From contig UQST01000004.1 of the NCBI GenBank assembly GCA_900543815.1, positions 1-64,000 on the forward strand: a stretch of DNA of 64,000 bases, written 5' to 3'. Below the pieces are notes generated by a model that saw only the letters and a program-made list of their open reading frames with translations, ran no database searches and was not told the origin of the DNA. The DNA comes from an uncultured Prevotellaceae bacterium. GTDB taxonomy: Bacteria > Bacteroidota > Bacteroidia > Bacteroidales > Bacteroidaceae. Each line of letters begins with the position of its first letter. Positions within the stretch are counted from its first letter, which is position 1. The position numbers and the translations under genes were made by a program. Below, piece after piece: positions 46,149 to 54,737 of this stretch.

Positions 46149-47807
46149 TCAGTATTTGAACGAACTTCCGCCGGCAAACTCACGCAGCAGCGAGGTGGGC
46201 GGCACCTGCTCTTCGGGTACGATGCGGAAGTATCTCAGGAAGCGGCGCAGGCGGCTGGCCTCGGCATATTCAGGGTCTCGCTCGGCCACTTTTTCCAGTA
46301 TGGGCATCACCTGCTCGCGTATCACTCCCAACTCATAGAGCAGTGCGCTGTTGAAGGTAGCGTCGGCCAGCTCCTGGAAGGGCATTATCCACTTCTCCTC
46401 GCCAGCCGTCACGCTGGGCTGACGATGGATGGTCTCGCGTGCCGAATAGCCGCGGTACTTGTAGTCGCGCACTATTCGGCGCAGCAGTCTGACGTCCTGC
46501 GTGGGGATGTGGTTGTGGTCGTCGAGCTGGATGGTGGTCAGTGCCGACACGTAGATGCGGTACTTCTGCTCCTCGGGCACCATCTCGGAGAGCAGCGGGT
46601 TGAGCGCGTGCAGTCCCTCCATCACGATGATATCCTCGTCGCCTATGCGCAGTTTCTTGCCCTCGAATACACGTTCGCCCGACGGGAAATCGTACCTGGG
46701 CAGCTCCACCTCTTCGCCTTGCAGCAGCGCGCTCATCTGCTTGTTGAAGAACTGGGTATCCACTGCCCCTATGCACTCAAAGTCGTATTCGCCGTTCTCA
46801 TCCTTGGGTGTATCCACGCGGTTGACGAAGTAGTCGTCGGTCGAAAGCGTGTGCGGGCGCAGTCCGCAAGCCATGAGCAGGATGGCCAGACGCTTTGCGG
46901 TGGTGGTCTTTCCGCTGCTGCTGGGGCCGGCTATGAGCACCAGTTTGGCCTTGCGGGCAGCTATCTCGTCGGCTATATTGGACAGTTTCTTGTCCTGCAG
47001 CGCCTCGCTCACGTTGATGAGCTGGGTACCTTCGCCCTTGAGAACCATCTGGTTGAACTCACCCACCGTGCGTATGCCCAGAATGTCTTGCCAGTGACGG
47101 TGCTCGCGCATCACGTCCAGCATCTTGTTCTGGGGTGTAAGCGGCTCCAGTTCGGCTGGGTTCTTGGCCATGGGAATGCGCAGGAGCAGACCTTCGTAGA
47201 AGGGTACGAGGTCAAAGAGATGCAGCAGTCCGGTGCGCGTGAGCAGGCATCCGTAGAAGTAATCTACCGTCTTGTCGAGCTTGTAATAATAGGTGTAGAG
47301 GTTGCTCTGGCTCTCCAGGAGCTGCACCTTGCTGGTCATCCCCTTGCGCTGGAACATGCTGATGGCCTCCTCTATCGGGCACTGCATGCGGTGGATGGGC
47401 ATGTCGGCAGCTATGATTTCCTGCATGCGCTGCTTGATGGCGCTCACTGTCTGCGGTGTCACAGGCTCTCCCGTGTGCAGTTCGCAGTAGTATCCCCGGC
47501 TCACGGGGTCGCCTATGATGATGTCCCCATGCGGGTAGAGGTCCTCCACCGCCTTGACCAGCACGAAGAAGAGCGTGCGTGTGTAGGTGTATATACCGGC
47601 TGGCGACTGCAGGGAGAGGAACTCTACGTCCTTGTTGTTATAGAACCGGTAGTTCATCCCTTGCACCTTGTTGTTCACCGTAGCGGCTATTGGCCCGTAG
47701 TCCATGTGCAGTCCTGTGTGTTCATACACCTTGTAGAGCGAACTCCCGAAGGGTACATGTATCTTGCTCCCGTTGTTCTTGCATCTGATGGTCAGCGTAT
47801 TGGTCAT
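46149..47807 (-). CDS. TGS-domain nucleoside (uridine-type) kinase
   Basis: 552 residues. An N-terminal ubiquitin-like TGS segment (about 1-65) and a threonyl-tRNA-synthetase-like second additional domain (about 70-220, with HLFDLVPFYEGLLLRIP after it) precede a phosphoribulokinase/uridine-kinase domain with P-loop AGPSSSGKTTTAKR (near 291-304), STDDYFVNR and FDFPSGE-like YDFPSGERVFEG. This fused form is characteristic of Bacteroidota and some Firmicutes. It phosphorylates a nucleoside, probably uridine/cytidine; the reason for the synthetase-like front half is unknown to me. Upstream is the sirtuin gene, 118 bp away. Confidence 0.88.
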   Translation of the reverse strand: MTNTLTIRCKNNGSKIHVPFGSSLYKVYEHTGLHMDYGPIAATVNNKVQGMNYRFYNNKDVEFLSLQSPAGIYTYTRTLFFVLVKAVEDLYPHGDIIIGDPVSRGYYCELHTGEPVTPQTVSAIKQRMQEIIAADMPIHRMQCPIEEAISMFQRKGMTSKVQLLESQSNLYTYYYKLDKTVDYFYGCLLTRTGLLHLFDLVPFYEGLLLRIPMAKNPAELEPLTPQNKMLDVMREHRHWQDILGIRTVGEFNQMVLKGEGTQLINVSEALQDKKLSNIADEIAARKAKLVLIAGPSSSGKTTTAKRLAILLMACGLRPHTLSTDDYFVNRVDTPKDENGEYDFECIGAVDTQFFNKQMSALLQGEEVELPRYDFPSGERVFEGKKLRIGDEDIIVMEGLHALNPLLSEMVPEEQKYRIYVSALTTIQLDDHNHIPTQDVRLLRRIVRDYKYRGYSARETIHRQPSVTAGEEKWIMPFQELADATFNSALLYELGVIREQVMPILEKVAERDPEYAEASRLRRFLRYFRIVPEEQVPPTSLLREFAGGSSFKY

Positions 47808-47837
47808 GTCTGTGCTGTTTTGTTCTTTCGCGCGTTT

Positions 47838-47914
47838 GTGCGGCTTTGCTGTTGCTTGATTATTTGTCTGTTGTGTTGTCTGTCTGTATGCGTATGCCCT
47901 TTCGTGCGGCTTTG
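47838..47914. repeat. 66-bp-spaced repeat (3 x 22)
   Basis: GTGCGGCTTTG occurs at 47838 and 47904, exactly 66 bp apart, with TGT-rich units between, in the 118-bp gap between the kinase and sirtuin genes. A minor example of the 22-bp register. Confidence 0.5.
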
Positions 47915-47925
47915 TGTCCGATGGG

Positions 47926-48618
47926 TCAGTATTTCTTGAGTATGCAAGCCATGCCTTCGCTTGCCCCCATCTTCAGTTGCTCGAAGGGGCGATTGGCATT
48001 CCATCCCACGGGCTTGGGGTCGATGAGATAGATGGGTGCGGTGCGTGGTACATAGCGGGTGAGTCCGGCTGCAGGGTAAACGTTGAGGCTGGTGCCTATG
48101 ACTATCATCACCTGGGCCTGCCGGCACAGCTCGATGGCGGGTGCAATCTGCGGCACCGGTTCGCCGAACCACACGATGAAGGGTCGGAGCTGGCTTCCGT
48201 CGGGTGCCAGATCGCCTATGTGCACGTCGGGATGCCCGGCCGGCAGGGTGCTTATCTGGCTTGGGTCGTTGGGTGCCAGGCTGCTGGTCACCTTCGTCAG
48301 TTCGCCATGCAGATGCAGCACATGCGTGCTTCCTGCCTGCTCGTGCAGGTTGTCGATGTTCTGGGTGATGACATCCACCTGATGCCCTTTGCGCTCCAGT
48401 TCTGCCACCAGCCGGTGGCCCTCGCAAGGCTTGGCAGCCAGCAGTTCGCGCCGGCGCGCGTTGTAGAAGTCGGTCACCAGTTTGGGGTCACGTGCCCATC
48501 CCTCTGGAGTGGCCACATCTTCCACGTTATAGTTGTTCCACAGTCCGTCGCTGTCACGGAAGGTGCTGAGTCCGCTTTCTGCGCTCATGCCTGCGCCTGT
48601 CAGTACCACTATTCTCAT
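47926..48618 (-). CDS. cobB: NAD-dependent SIR2-family deacylase without zinc cysteines
   Basis: 230 residues from the ATG at 48618, preceded by AGGAGG. Removes acyl groups from lysine using NAD. NAD-binding TGAGMSAESGLSTFRD (7-22) and TQNIDNLHEQAG, and catalytic His in HLHGEL. Two things stand out. The stretch after that His, where sirtuins carry two CxxC zinc pairs, has none (TKVTSSLAPNDPSQ onward). FYNARRRE has the Tyr-x-x-Arg arrangement of class III enzymes that prefer succinyl or malonyl lysine. Known Bacteroidota members share the cysteine loss, as far as I recall. Confidence 0.88.
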   Translation of the reverse strand: MRIVVLTGAGMSAESGLSTFRDSDGLWNNYNVEDVATPEGWARDPKLVTDFYNARRRELLAAKPCEGHRLVAELERKGHQVDVITQNIDNLHEQAGSTHVLHLHGELTKVTSSLAPNDPSQISTLPAGHPDVHIGDLAPDGSQLRPFIVWFGEPVPQIAPAIELCRQAQVMIVIGTSLNVYPAAGLTRYVPRTAPIYLIDPKPVGWNANRPFEQLKMGASEGMACILKKY

Positions 48619-48699
48619 CTTTTCCTCCTTTGCCTCTAACTCTCTTGCAAAAATAAGAAAAAAAGAAACGTGCAAAGCCGTGAGTTGGGGAAAATATTG

Positions 48700-48707
48700 T
48701 AATTTTG
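48700..48707 (+). promoter_or_regulatory. -7 element of the FKBP cluster
   Basis: TAATTTTG, 34 bp before the first FKBP gene. The -33 box is unclear. A divergent TATTTTTG for the sirtuin gene lies on the minus strand near 48650. Confidence 0.6.
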
Positions 48708-48741
48708 CGCCACTATTAAACATTATATATAGGATAAGCAT

Positions 48742-49329
48742 ATGAATAAAATCAGTTATGCACTGGGTCTCGGCATTGCCCACCAGCTGAAGAGCATGGG
48801 CATCGAGGACTTCTCTGTGGAGGATTTCAGCCAGAGCGTGAGCGATGTGCTGGCCGATAAGACACCAGCCATGACTAATCGTGAGGCTCAGGAACTGCTC
48901 AACGATTACTTCCAGAAGAAGCAGAAGGAAGAGGCCGAGAAGGCCATCGCCGAGGGTAAAGTGTTCCTGGAGGCCAACGGCAAGCGTGAAGGCGTGACCA
49001 CCACCAAGAGTGGTCTGCAGTATGAGGTGCTCACTCCCGGTAAGGGCGAGCGCAGTCCCAAGGCCACCGACACAGTGGTGTGCCACTATGAGGGAAGGCT
49101 TGTGTCGGGCAAGGTGTTCGACAGCTCCTATGAGCGCAACCAGCCTGCCGAGTTCGGACTGAACCAAGTGATACCCGGATGGACCGAAGGTCTCCAGCTC
49201 ATGAGCGAGGGTGCCAAGTTCCGTTTCTACATCCCCTATCTGCTTGGTTACGGCGAGCAGGGTGCAGGCCCATCCATTCCTCCCTACAGCACACTGGTGT
49301 TTGACGTGGAGCTCATCAGCGTGAAATAA
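48742..49329 (+). CDS. FKBP-type peptidyl-prolyl isomerase, cytoplasmic form
   Basis: 195 residues, no signal peptide. A helical dimerisation-type N-domain (1-85, with EAQELLNDYFQKKQKEEAEK) as in Mip/FklB proteins, then an FKBP domain (about 95-195) with VCHYEGRLVSGKVFDSSYER, VIPGWTEGLQLM and the closing LVFDVELISV. Assists folding by proline isomerisation. First of three tandem FKBP genes, 42 bp before the next. Confidence 0.92.
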   Translation: MNKISYALGLGIAHQLKSMGIEDFSVEDFSQSVSDVLADKTPAMTNREAQELLNDYFQKKQKEEAEKAIAEGKVFLEANGKREGVTTTKSGLQYEVLTPGKGERSPKATDTVVCHYEGRLVSGKVFDSSYERNQPAEFGLNQVIPGWTEGLQLMSEGAKFRFYIPYLLGYGEQGAGPSIPPYSTLVFDVELISVK

Positions 49330-49371
49330 GACGGGAAACAAACAGATATACAAACATAACAAACATACAAA

Positions 49372-50241
49372 ATGAAGAAGATTGCTATTCTGGCCGTAGC
49401 GGGTATCGCTGCTGCCATGGCTTCTTGCGGCAACGGTACGCCCAAGGCCAACCTGAAGTCAGACATCGACACACTGAGCTACACCGTAGGTATGGCCCAG
49501 AGCCGTGGACTCAAGGAGTATCTGCAGACGCGCATGAACGTTGACACTACATTCATCGACGAGTTTATCAAGGGTGTGAACGACGGTGCCAACGCAGGTG
49601 ATGACAAGAAGAAGGCTGCTTACTTTGCAGGTCTGCAGATTGGCCAGCAGGTGAGCCAGCAGATGCTGAAGGGCATCAACTATGAGGTGTTCGGTGAGGA
49701 CAGCACACAGACAGTGAGCCTGAACAACCTCCTGGCAGGCTTCGTGGCCGGTACCACTGGCGAGAACCAGCTGTGGGACGTGGATTCTGCTGCCGTTCTG
49801 GCCGAGTCTATGATGACTACCATCAAGGACAACCAGATGATGCAGAAGTATGGCGACTACAAGAAGGAGTGCGAGGAGTTCATGGCCAAGATAGCCAAGA
49901 AGGACGGCATCAAGTCTCTGGGCGACGGTATATACTATGAGGTAATCACAGAGGGAACCGGTGAGGTGCCCAGCGCAGACGACCGCGTGAAGGTGGATTA
50001 CGAGGGTACTCTCATCAACGACACTGTGTTCGACAGCAGCTACAAGCGTGGTGAGCCCACCGTATTCATGTGCAAGCAGGTGATTCCCGGCTGGACAAAG
50101 GCTCTGACACACATGCCTGTGGGTTCTACATGGAAGGTGTATATTCCTCAGGAAGAGGCTTACAAGGGCCAGGATCGCGGTCTCATCAAGCCTTTCTCTG
50201 CCCTGGTATTCAAGATTGAGCTGCACAGCATCGAGAAGTAA
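49372..50241 (+). CDS. FKBP-type isomerase, lipoprotein
   Basis: 289 residues. MKKIAILAVAGIAAAMASCG is a lipoprotein signal with the lipobox ending in Cys19, so it should be anchored to a membrane on the periplasmic side or outer surface. The N-domain (about 30-170) resembles the Mip dimerisation module. The FKBP domain (about 180-289) has VKVDYEGTLINDTVFDSSYK and VIPGWTKALTHMPVGS. Probably a periplasmic folding factor for outer-membrane proteins. Middle gene of the cluster. Confidence 0.92.
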   Translation: MKKIAILAVAGIAAAMASCGNGTPKANLKSDIDTLSYTVGMAQSRGLKEYLQTRMNVDTTFIDEFIKGVNDGANAGDDKKKAAYFAGLQIGQQVSQQMLKGINYEVFGEDSTQTVSLNNLLAGFVAGTTGENQLWDVDSAAVLAESMMTTIKDNQMMQKYGDYKKECEEFMAKIAKKDGIKSLGDGIYYEVITEGTGEVPSADDRVKVDYEGTLINDTVFDSSYKRGEPTVFMCKQVIPGWTKALTHMPVGSTWKVYIPQEEAYKGQDRGLIKPFSALVFKIELHSIEK

Positions 50242-50266
50242 TCACGGCTCGAATTGACTTTCAGCG

Positions 50267-51172
50267 ATGAAAAAGACTAAGATAGTATTGCTGGCGCTGG
50301 TGGCCCTGCTCTGTGTGGGTGCCACCGCAGCCAACAAGAAAAGCCAGCGCAAGGGCAAGAAAGCCGCCAAGGAGCAGGTGGAGAAGGTGGATACAGTGTG
50401 TATCGATACCTTCAGCTACCTGTACGGAATGGCAAACAGCAACGGTCTGATGGGTTATCTGGCACAGCGCATGGGCGTAGATACTGCTTACGTCACCGAT
50501 TTCCTCAAGGGTTTCCAGCAGAAGGAACTCACTGAGGCCGACAAGCGAGAGAAGGCTCGTCTGGCTGGTGTGGAGATTCGCGAGCAGGTGGAGACGCAAG
50601 TGTGGGCCAACGCAAACCGTCAGATTGACGACAGCGTGGAGGTGCTCAACCATGAGCAGTTCCTCAAAGGCTTCCAGAACGGCATTTTCACTACCGACAC
50701 ACGCTACTCTATGGACAGCGCCCAGGCGGTGGTGCAGAAGCAGATGGCCTATTACCACAAGGTGAAGATGGAGAAGAAGTATGGTGCCAACCGCCTGGCA
50801 GGCGAGGAGTTCCTGCGTCTGAACGCCAAGAAAGACAGCGTGAAGACCACTCCCAGCGGCCTCCAGTACAAGGTGATCACCATGGGCACGGGCGAGAAAC
50901 CGCAGTCCACCGACCGCGTGAAGGTGGATTATGAGGGCCACCTCATTGATGGCACAGTCTTCGATAGCAGCTACAAGCGCGGAAAGGCAGCTACATTCCC
51001 TGTTAACCAGGTGATTCCTGGATGGACCGAGGTGCTCTGCCTGATGCCTGTAGGCAGCAAGTGGGAGGTGTATATCCCCCAGGAGTTGGGCTACAGAGAC
51101 CATGAGCAGCAGAAGATTCCCCCCTTCTCCTGCCTCGTGTTTACCGTTGAATTGCACGAGATAGTGAAGTAA
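50267..51172 (+). CDS. FKBP-type isomerase, secreted form
   Basis: 301 residues with a cleavable signal (MKKTKIVLLALVALLCVGAT) and a Lys-rich linker, a Mip-like N-domain (about 45-195) and an FKBP domain (about 205-301; VKVDYEGHLIDGTVFDSSYK, VIPGWTEVLCLMPVGS). It lacks a lipobox, so it should be free in the periplasm. Twenty-five bases separate it from the lipoprotein gene. A strong terminator closes the cluster. Confidence 0.92.
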   Translation: MKKTKIVLLALVALLCVGATAANKKSQRKGKKAAKEQVEKVDTVCIDTFSYLYGMANSNGLMGYLAQRMGVDTAYVTDFLKGFQQKELTEADKREKARLAGVEIREQVETQVWANANRQIDDSVEVLNHEQFLKGFQNGIFTTDTRYSMDSAQAVVQKQMAYYHKVKMEKKYGANRLAGEEFLRLNAKKDSVKTTPSGLQYKVITMGTGEKPQSTDRVKVDYEGHLIDGTVFDSSYKRGKAATFPVNQVIPGWTEVLCLMPVGSKWEVYIPQELGYRDHEQQKIPPFSCLVFTVELHEIVK

Positions 51173-51191
51173 AAGACGCTCTGAGACAAAC

Positions 51192-51227
51192 AAAAAGACA
51201 CCAGAAACCGCTCTGGTGTCTTTTTTT
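51192..51227 (+). terminator. terminator of the FKBP cluster
   Basis: AAAAAGACACCAGA / TCTGGTGTCTTTTTTT with loop AACCGC: textbook intrinsic terminator. Confidence 0.92.
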
Positions 51228-51262
51228 ATGCCTATTTGGTAGGCCGACACAAATAAATGATG

Positions 51263-51270
51263 TAAATTTG
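51263..51270 (+). promoter_or_regulatory. -7 element of the Lrp-peptidase operon
   Basis: TAAATTTG, 33 bp before the Lrp start. The nearest TTTG is at 51235, too far for the usual spacing. Confidence 0.55.
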
Positions 51271-51303
51271 CTACGAATCTGAAACATCGTTTACAAAGTA
51301 TAT

Positions 51304-51801
51304 ATGGAAAAGATAGATAGTCTTGACAAAAAGATTCTGGGCATCATCTCGGCCAATGCCAGACTGCCCTTCAAGGATGTGGCAGCAGAATGCGGAGTGA
51401 GCAGGGCTGCCATCCACCAGCGAGTACAGCGCCTTATCGACATGGGCGTAATCGTTGGCTCGGGCTTCCATGTGAACCCTGTGAGCCTGGGCTACAACAC
51501 TTGCACCTACGTGGGAATCACCCTCGAGCGCGGTTCCATGTATAAGAAAGTGGTGTCGGAGTTCCAGAAAATCCCCGAGATAGTGGAGTGCCATTTCACC
51601 ACCGGCCCATACACCATGCTCATCAAGCTGTATGCACGCGACAATGCACACCTCATGGAGCTGCTCAACGACTGCCTGCAGGAGATACCTGGAGTGATAG
51701 CCACCGAGACACTCATCTCGCTCAAACAGAGCATACGCAAGGAAGTGCCCATCGGACAACAGCAGCAGGAAACCATTCCCACAGTCAGCCCCGACGAGTA
51801 A
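51304..51801 (+). CDS. Lrp/AsnC-family transcriptional regulator
   Basis: 165 residues. N-terminal helix-turn-helix (LDKKILGIISANARLPFKDV, then CGVSRAAIHQRVQRL) and C-terminal RAM ligand-binding domain (about 70-150; VECHFTTGPYTMLIKLYARD). Members sense amino acids as octamers. The next gene, a fused peptidase, starts one base after this stop, so the regulator probably controls its own operon in response to an amino acid released by it. The ligand is unknown. Confidence 0.92.
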   Translation: MEKIDSLDKKILGIISANARLPFKDVAAECGVSRAAIHQRVQRLIDMGVIVGSGFHVNPVSLGYNTCTYVGITLERGSMYKKVVSEFQKIPEIVECHFTTGPYTMLIKLYARDNAHLMELLNDCLQEIPGVIATETLISLKQSIRKEVPIGQQQQETIPTVSPDE

Positions 51802-51802
51802 G

Positions 51803-53587
51803 ATGGTACAGGCAGGTCAGGCACAGCGCCCTGTGATAGGTATCACGGGCAACTTCGGCGACAAGGGCTGCGAGTTGGCACAGGCCTACTACCAGTCTGT
51901 GTTGCAGGCGGGTGGCATTCCTCTGGTCATCCCACCCTATGAGGTGGAGGCCGGCAAGGACGAGGATCATACGCCTCTCTTTGCTGACCCTGTGGAGGAA
52001 GCCCTCTCGCGTACCCTTGACAGCGTGGATGCTCTGTTGCTCTCAGGCGGTGGTGACCTCAATCCGCTGCTTCTGGGCGAACAACCCATACCAGCTCTGC
52101 ACGGCATTTGCGCCGAAAGGGATGCCCAGGAGATGTGGCTCGTGAAGCATGCCTACCAGCGCCAGTTGCCCATCCTGGGCATCTGCAGGGGCATCCAAGT
52201 GCTCTCGGCGGCACTGGGCGGGCACAATTTCCAGGATATCTATACACAGCGCGACGGCCGGCCCACGCTGAAGCACAGTCAGGATATGCGCCGTGACGGA
52301 GCTTCACATACGGTGAGCATTGAGCCGGACAGCCTGCTGCACAGCATCGTGCAGACCGGCACCCTGGCCGTCAATTCGTTCCACCATCAGGCAGTGAGCG
52401 AGCCTGGTGACTTGCTCAAGGCCGTTGCCCACTCCTCAGATGGCATCATCGAGGCAGTGGAGAGTACGGAGTTCAAGCCCATCCTGGGTGTCCAGTGGCA
52501 TCCCGAAGCCTTCTTCGCCCGCCAGGGTGAGACGGCTATGCACGCTCTCTTTGAGTGGCTCGTGCAGGAAGCTGCCCTCTTCCGTCAGGCCAAGAAGATA
52601 CATGCCGGCACCATCACACTGGACAGCCATTGCGATACACCCATGTTCTTCGGGGACAGTCAGGACGATGTAAACCACATGTTCACCACGCGCACCGGTC
52701 GTGTGCTGGTCGATTTGCCCAAGATGACAGACGGCCGTCTGGATGCCTCCATCATGGTGGCTTATATCCCGCAGGGAGAGCGCACCGACGAGGGAAACAG
52801 CCAGGCGTTGGCGTTGATAAAGAAGAAGTTGGGGCAGATACAGGCTCTCACCGACACATATCCCCACCTGGTACAGCTGGCCAGCATGCCTGATGACATC
52901 GCCTGGCTCAAAGCGAGGGGTATCAAAGCCATCATGCGCGGCATTGAAAACGGATATGCCATCGGTCACGACCTGGCTCTTCTCGACTATTTCCGCAGCC
53001 TCGGAGTCGTGTATATGACGCTTTGCCACAACGGGGACAATGATATCTGCGACTCGGCACGCGGCAATGCAGAGCATGGCGGGCTGAGTGCCTTCGGGCG
53101 CGAGGTGGTTGGCAGGATGAACGCATTGGGCATGATGGTGGATATGAGCCATGCAGCAGAGTCGTCCTTCTATGATGCACTTGAGCTGAGTACCGCCCCC
53201 ATCGTGTGCAGCCACAGCAGCAGTCGGGCGTTGTGCAACCATCCGCGCAACCTCACAGACGACCAGATGAAGGCATTGGCCGCCAAGGGAGGAGTGGCGC
53301 AGGTCACTCTCTATCACGGTTTTCTCCGCCAGGAAGGCGAAGCCACCATACTGGATGCGCTCGAGCATCTGCATCACATGGTGAGCGTGATGGGTCCCGA
53401 GCATGTGGGTATAGGCACGGATTTTGATGGAGACGGTGGTGTGAGGGGCCTCAAAGATGCCTCCGAGCTCATTGGCTTCACGCGCGAACTCCTTCGCCAG
53501 CGCTATTCCGAGCAGGATCTGCAAGGCATCTGGGGAGGGAACTTCCTGCGTGTAATGCGCCAGGTGCAGGCTTCGGCCGCCCTCTGA
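51803..53587 (+). CDS. fusion: C26 gamma-glutamyl hydrolase-like + M19 dipeptidase
   Basis: 594 residues, two enzymes in one chain. Residues about 8-250 are a class I glutamine-amidotransferase/peptidase C26 domain: GITGNFGDKG, LSGGGDLNP, nucleophile Cys in ILGICRGIQV and catalytic His-Glu in VQWHPEAF. Residues about 268-594 are a membrane-dipeptidase-type M19 domain with zinc residues in DSHCDTP, Glu in the IENGYAIGHD region and His in SHSSSRALCNHPRN, plus GIGTDFDGDGG. No signal peptide, so cytoplasmic. The first part could split gamma-glutamyl bonds and the second the resulting dipeptide, as in glutathione breakdown. That coupling is inference. Confidence 0.9.
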   Translation: MVQAGQAQRPVIGITGNFGDKGCELAQAYYQSVLQAGGIPLVIPPYEVEAGKDEDHTPLFADPVEEALSRTLDSVDALLLSGGGDLNPLLLGEQPIPALHGICAERDAQEMWLVKHAYQRQLPILGICRGIQVLSAALGGHNFQDIYTQRDGRPTLKHSQDMRRDGASHTVSIEPDSLLHSIVQTGTLAVNSFHHQAVSEPGDLLKAVAHSSDGIIEAVESTEFKPILGVQWHPEAFFARQGETAMHALFEWLVQEAALFRQAKKIHAGTITLDSHCDTPMFFGDSQDDVNHMFTTRTGRVLVDLPKMTDGRLDASIMVAYIPQGERTDEGNSQALALIKKKLGQIQALTDTYPHLVQLASMPDDIAWLKARGIKAIMRGIENGYAIGHDLALLDYFRSLGVVYMTLCHNGDNDICDSARGNAEHGGLSAFGREVVGRMNALGMMVDMSHAAESSFYDALELSTAPIVCSHSSSRALCNHPRNLTDDQMKALAAKGGVAQVTLYHGFLRQEGEATILDALEHLHHMVSVMGPEHVGIGTDFDGDGGVRGLKDASELIGFTRELLRQRYSEQDLQGIWGGNFLRVMRQVQASAAL

Positions 53588-53647
53588 ACAGTTTGTCCAT
53601 CTGTCTTCAAACGGCAGAAAAGGGTCTGGGAGTGGGCTTCGGCTTCT

Positions 53648-53691
53648 CTCGCACGCGTATGACACATGTCTCGCACGCGTATAATATATAT
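53648..53691. repeat. two-unit 22-bp repeat before the M28 gene
   Basis: CTCGCACGCGTAT at 53648 and 53670, exactly 22 bp apart. Confidence 0.6.
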
Positions 53692-53720
53692 AAGGTATAA
53701 AGATAAAGTTTCAATCAAAT

Positions 53721-54737
53721 ATGAGATGTAAATCCTTCTTAGCACTCTCTGCGCTGACCTTCAGCTTCGCAGCAGCCATGTGTTCCTGCGGTGGGCATTC
53801 GGGCAAGAGTGGTAAGGGAGCCGATACCATAGCGCTGGCTCCCTGTCCTGAATTCCAGGCCGATAGCGCTATGAACCATATACACACGCAGTGCAACTTC
53901 GGTGCGCGTGTTATGGGAACAGAGGCCGCACAGCAGTGCGGCGACTTCATAGTATCACGCTTCCGTGAATATGGAGCCACTGTGACGGAGCAGAAGTGCA
54001 GTGTCACCCTGTATGACGGCACCCAGGTGCCTGCCCGCAACATCATCGCAAGCATCAATCCCGACCAACTGGACCGCATCCTCTTCTGTGCCCACTGGGA
54101 CAGCAGACCTTGGGCAGACCATGATCCCGACGAGGCCAACCGCCATACTCCTGTGCCTGCTGCCAATGACGGAGCCAGCGGAGTGGCTGTGCTGCTCGAA
54201 CTGTGCCGCCTGCTCCAGCAGCAGCCAGTGACCAGAGGCATCGATTTCGTGTGCTTCGATGCCGAGGATGCCGGTACGCCCGAATGGGCAGAGGAGCCTG
54301 CCGACGGGCGCGATACGTGGTGTCTGGGTTCTGCCTACTGGGCACGACAGGCTGTGGAGAGCGGTTATAAGGCCCGTTATGGTGTTCTGCTCGATATGGT
54401 AGGCGGCCGCGGATGCACTTTCGCCCGCGAGCAAGTGAGCCTCCAGTACGCCCAACCCGTGGTGGACCTCATCTGGCACCTCGCCATACAGCTGGGCTAC
54501 GGCCATTTCTTCCCGCTTACCGATGGCGGATGCCTCATTGACGACCATGTGAATGTCAACAGCATCGCCCGGGTTCCCTGCCTGGACATCGTTCCGTACT
54601 TCACTGATGGGCCCAGTAACTTCGGCCCGACATGGCACACGCTGCAGGATACACCAGAGAATATAGACCCCAACGTGCTCAAGGCCGTAGGGCAGACACT
54701 CACACAACTCATCTATAACGATAACGCAGAAGAATGA
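53721..54737 (+). CDS. M28-family lipoprotein, glutaminyl cyclase/aminopeptidase type
   Basis: 338 residues. Signal with lipobox AAMCSC, so membrane-anchored outside the cytoplasm. The zinc-peptidase M28 fold is clear: first ligand His in FCAHWDSRPW, bridging Asp in PAANDGASGVAVLLEL, Glu pair in CFDAEDAG, Asp in LLDMVGG, and final His in TWHTLQDT. Sequence features such as AHWDSRP followed by ANDGASG are shared with bacterial glutaminyl-peptide cyclotransferases, which form N-terminal pyroglutamate on exported proteins, common in Bacteroidota. An aminopeptidase role cannot be ruled out. Its stop overlaps the sufE-like start by 4 bp. Confidence 0.88.
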   Translation: MRCKSFLALSALTFSFAAAMCSCGGHSGKSGKGADTIALAPCPEFQADSAMNHIHTQCNFGARVMGTEAAQQCGDFIVSRFREYGATVTEQKCSVTLYDGTQVPARNIIASINPDQLDRILFCAHWDSRPWADHDPDEANRHTPVPAANDGASGVAVLLELCRLLQQQPVTRGIDFVCFDAEDAGTPEWAEEPADGRDTWCLGSAYWARQAVESGYKARYGVLLDMVGGRGCTFAREQVSLQYAQPVVDLIWHLAIQLGYGHFFPLTDGGCLIDDHVNVNSIARVPCLDIVPYFTDGPSNFGPTWHTLQDTPENIDPNVLKAVGQTLTQLIYNDNAEE

